From Metopolophium dirhodum (Eukaryota; Arthropoda; Insecta; Hemiptera; Aphididae), in contig NC_083564.1 of NCBI RefSeq assembly GCF_019925205.1, positions 12,591,491-12,655,490 of the forward strand: a stretch of DNA of 64,000 nucleotides. Reading direction: 5' to 3'. Numbering within the stretch: position 1 is the first letter of the stretch; every line of letters starts with the position of its first letter. A model generated the notes under the pieces. That model was not told the origin of the DNA, did not search any database, and worked only from the letters and a program-made list of their open reading frames with translations. Below are positions 62,836-64,000 of the stretch, in pieces. Made by a program: the position numbers and the translations under genes.

Positions 62836-63005
62836 GTTACATAAAATAAAATATAGTTATTGTGATTTAATATAATTTTAAACCTGCATATGTTATGTTT
62901 GGTCAAAACCACCCAAATTAAAGTGTTATAATTTATAAATATGCAACGCAGTTTACTTTTATCTGCGAGTTCCAAAATAAGGGGTAAATCCAAAGGCATT
63001 TTTTT
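62836..63005 (-). repeat. Dispersed repeat, copy 2 (inverted relative to 60580-60745)
   Basis: On the minus strand it reads AAATGCCTTTGGATTTACCC, GTAAACTGCGTTGCA, AATTTGGGTGGTTTTGACC, GCAGGTTTAAAATTATAT and ends TTATGTAACC, colinear with copy 1. It adjoins the MITE right end at 62834. Confidence 0.55.
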
Positions 63006-63259
63006 TTTCAGTTTGAACCGACAGCAGAGGAGGGTCTGTTTGCACAATACTATATTCTTCTGCTGCCATCGTTTATTGATGAATAACATTTTAATCACAC
63101 AATAAATAACATACGGATATACATAATACGAGTAACATCAGGAAATTGTCGACTGTGCTTCGTCACCTAGTAATACATGAATATATAGATATCAGTCTCG
63201 TTTTTTGTTTCTATTTTCGGCCCGGTGTCGCACGCACCCGCCGGCCTGAAATCTCGTTC

Positions 63260-63553
63260 TTATGATTGTCCGGAGAGTGCTCAGTCGTTTGGAGCGGCTC
63301 TTGCCTCAGTCTCAGCTAGCCTCGCATCTTGTTCCTTGCAGCTAAGTATGACTTCAACCATTTCGTAGAAGGCCTGCGTGGCGCGCTGAGAGACAGCCTG
63401 TATTCAATCGTTCATGTTGATTGGGACGTCGAGGGAACCACACAGCAGATCCTGTACGTCACTTGGAGTGACTTTTCGGTTGCCTATGAACCAGTTCACT
63501 GCCATAAATCCACGGGAATTTAATTTATCTCGGGCAGCACCGTGCAGGATCAG
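63260..63553 (-). pseudogene. Minus-strand coding remnant, unknown protein
   Basis: After a splice-acceptor-like TTATTTTTATAG the minus frame from 63553 reads LILHGAARDKLNSRGFMAVN, then WFIGNRKVTPSDVQDLLCGS, LDVPINMND, one TGA, then IQAVSQRATQAFYEMVEVIL and SCKEQDARLAETEARAAPND before TGA. Composition is that of a folded protein ending in a helical, coiled-coil-like stretch, quite unlike the noise frames elsewhere. The single in-frame TGA suggests a pseudogene, a missed intron or a sequence error. It lies between the two copies of the segmental duplication. No family recognised. Confidence 0.35.
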
Positions 63554-63594
63554 CTATAAAAATAATAGTATATCTTAAAAATGTTTATATAAAA

Positions 63595-63837
63595 GATATC
63601 GTGGAACCTATGATGATATTATGATGTATAGTAAGTTTCTTTATTTTCTTTCTAATCGCCGCCGCTGCGTTTCTCGCGATAATTTAGATACGAGCGAACT
63701 ATATACACACACCACCTGTTGTACAGCGCGTATAAACGTTTTTCCCCCGTACGGTCATCCGGACAGTGAATATATATGTATAACACAACAGGTATAATGC
63801 CTCGCTATCCGTCACTCGTATGTATATGTGTGTGACG
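63595..63837 (+). repeat. Segmental duplication, copy 2
   Basis: Same ordered blocks as 62146-62388, 1,449 bases downstream at the left edge. Differences are scattered substitutions and short indels (for example an inserted GCGCGTATAAACG after CACCTGTTGTACA). Confidence 0.8.
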
Positions 63838-64000
63838 TGTGTGCCCGTGTTTGAGGCAACATCGTATTTTATTGCTATCCGCCCGAGCGCCATAAATCCG
63901 TCTCTCCACGGTCCGAGTATGCGCGCCCGGCACTGCTCTGATTTTTTTGCTTTCGCGCCCGTCCGGCTATATCATTCTTTTAACGGCTCGGGCGGCACAA
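63838..64000. other. CpG-rich right edge
   Basis: GC-rich with many CpG (CGCCCGAGCGCC, CGCGCCCGTCCGGC). The window ends here. It is probably part of the same CpG-rich zone as 61.3-62.1 kb, interrupted by repeats. No gene called. Confidence 0.35.

Noticed and set aside
1..64000. tRNA, rRNA, CRISPR arrays and bacterial-type operons
   Set aside because: No cloverleaf-compatible A/B box pair, rRNA core motif or regularly spaced repeat was seen. The sequence is eukaryotic and repeat-rich.

Overview
This is AT-rich eukaryotic DNA that is almost entirely non-coding. It most likely comes from an aphid (Aphididae, perhaps Macrosiphini). That assignment is inferred from the recurrent TAGGTACCTA / CCTACCTA words, abundant ATT/AAT and TATA simple repeats, scattered CpG-rich islands, and a dense load of small DNA transposons and a Helitron. 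There is no operon structure, rRNA, recognisable tRNA or CRISPR array. The genus cannot be fixed by eye, and no sequence comparison could be run.

Only one long, intact protein gene is visible: an intronless 479-residue protein at 8044-9483 (+) from the pogo/Tigger/CENP-B family of DDE transposases. The N-terminal Psq-type helix-turn-helix, the Tc5/CENP-B-type helix-turn-helix and the overall DDE fold signature are recognisable. Two of the three catalytic aspartates are replaced (F188 and R320), while D291 remains. No terminal inverted repeats were found beside it. This pattern of an open frame with DNA binding kept and catalysis lost suggests a domesticated DNA-binding protein. It is the best candidate here for an undescribed function.

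The second recognisable coding piece is the N-terminal ~100 residues of a Helitron protein (38366-38692) inside a Helitron with clear ends (TC at 37973, CTAG at 40145-40148). That Helitron carries a second copy of its 5' internal sequence, a nested hAT-like non-autonomous element (39157-39978) and, just outside it, a second Helitron-type 3' terminus with a perfect hairpin (40329-40357).

The rest is structured by non-autonomous elements. (a) A TA-flanked, long-TIR family with ends CAGGGTGATTCACCAA has copies at 1521-2324, 13814-14420, 30389-31013 and 48029-48856, plus a duplicated fragment at 1173-1350. (b) A TTAA-associated palindromic foldback family has copies at 11251-11668, 31897-32312, 32982-33405 and 44861-45266, a half copy at 29138-29335 and an end fragment near 46840-46880. 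(c) A 156-bp hAT-type MITE lies at 32575-32730 with an 8-bp duplication. (d) A small mariner-type MITE lies at 49299-49495. (e) A 660-bp palindrome lies at 24501-25163. (f) A 1.34-kb element with internal duplication lies at 57768-59107. (g) A dispersed repeat appears in opposite orientations at 60580-60745 and 62836-63005.

The right edge (61-64 kb) is CpG-rich. It has a 243-bp segmental duplication (62146-62388 and 63595-63837) bracketing a minus-strand coding-like remnant (63260-63553). Further exon-like remnants of unknown identity are at 23368-23575 (+) and 40455-40775 (-). CpG-rich islands near 0.5, 4.2, 14.7, 31.2, 47.5, 53 and 61.7 kb could be promoters or first exons, but no gene can be assigned to them from the sequence alone.
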